Below are positions 6,375-6,570 of a DNA stretch of 6,570 nt, one piece after another. Both the position numbers and the translations under genes were made by a program. Numbering within the stretch: position 1 is the stretch's first letter; each line of letters begins with the position of its first letter. The notes under the pieces are model-generated. The model saw only the letters and a program-made list of their open reading frames with translations. It had not been told where the DNA came from and made no database searches. Origin of the DNA: an uncultured Erysipelotrichaceae bacterium (GTDB taxonomy: Bacteria > Bacillota_I > Bacilli_A > Erysipelotrichales > Erysipelotrichaceae); the NCBI GenBank assembly GCA_944326175.1, contig CALVCY010000156.1, positions 1 to 6,570 on the forward strand. The letters are read 5' to 3'.

Positions 6375-6570
6375 ATGAAAGAATATCCGAAGTGGTTTGA
6401 CCATCATCCATACTATCCACGATTGATACAGCGATACAAAAGGAAAGCAACGTTTATCATCGGTAAAGATGATCCTTTGGTTCAACCATTATTTCAGATG
6501 ATCGATGCCATGGATAAACCCCATGCGATGAAAATGGGATTGATACTTGTGCAATCCACGATCGATGATG
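6375..6570 (+). CDS. Hypothetical protein, N-terminal part (runs off the window)
   Basis: Open from ATG 6375 to the window end: 65 codons, no stop. I do not recognise the family. The visible part starts MKEYPKWFDHHPYYPRLIQR, rich in aromatic residues, His and Pro, followed by a basic stretch (RYKRKA). Then come a short hydrophobic run with FIIGKDDP and an amphipathic, methionine-rich segment (LFQMIDAMDK to MKMGLILVQ). There is no signal peptide or clear membrane span, so it looks like a soluble protein. ATG 6375 is the first possible start after the in-frame TAA at 6363-6365, and no good SD precedes it. It is divergent from the transporter operon across a 226-base region, so shared regulation is possible. 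That it is a real gene rests on the open frame and the upstream promoter-like sequence; the opposite-strand frame over 6232-6450 is less convincing. Confidence 0.6.
   Translation, partial: MKEYPKWFDHHPYYPRLIQRYKRKATFIIGKDDPLVQPLFQMIDAMDKPHAMKMGLILVQSTIDD

Noticed and set aside
6232..6450. 72-residue frame on the - strand over the divergent region
   Set aside because: It overlaps the operator-like repeats and the better-supported + strand gene, has no SD, and shows cysteine- and serine-rich shadow composition.

Overview
The window looks like a piece of chromosome from a Bacillota (Firmicutes) bacterium. Base composition is moderate, Shine-Dalgarno (SD) sequences are strong (AAGGAGG-like), -10 boxes are TATAAT-like, and genes are tightly packed in an operon with overlapping stops and starts. 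An Erysipelotrichia-type or related lineage would fit, but that is an impression from protein style and not a demonstrated assignment. TGA is used as a normal stop at the ends of several intact genes, so the standard bacterial code applies.

Region 1 (1-797, + strand) is the 3' part of an ATP-dependent RNA ligase-like gene. It is broken into three reading frames by an in-frame TGA and two frameshifts, while all the recognisable ligase motifs survive in the pieces. A bidirectional terminator hairpin (828-864) separates it from the convergent operon that follows.

Region 2 (893-6148, all - strand, read right to left) is one operon-like block. It encodes, in order of transcription: a 280-residue membrane protein that is probably the substrate-binding S component of an energy-coupling factor (ECF) transporter; a 571-residue ATPase with two fused ABC domains; an EcfT-type transmembrane coupling protein; a PHP-domain metal-dependent phosphoesterase; and an RpiR-family regulator with a sugar-phosphate-type SIS domain. 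S and ATPase overlap in TGATG, ATPase and EcfT overlap by 20 bases, and the PHP gene follows after 29 bases with a near-perfect SD. The regulator follows after 49 bases and also has its own extended -10 promoter. The layout suggests import of a small molecule (S + fused ATPase + EcfT), hydrolysis of a phosphorylated form of it by the PHP enzyme, and control by an RpiR protein sensing a related metabolite. The substrate is not identifiable from the sequence; control by an RpiR/SIS regulator hints at a sugar- or phosphate-linked compound rather than a classical vitamin.

Region 3 (6149-6374) is an AT-rich divergent control region with several TTTCAAG/CTTGAAA half-sites that could be the regulator's operators. 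Region 4 (6375-6570, + strand) is the start of an unrecognised gene that runs off the window; its best promoter would give an almost leaderless transcript.
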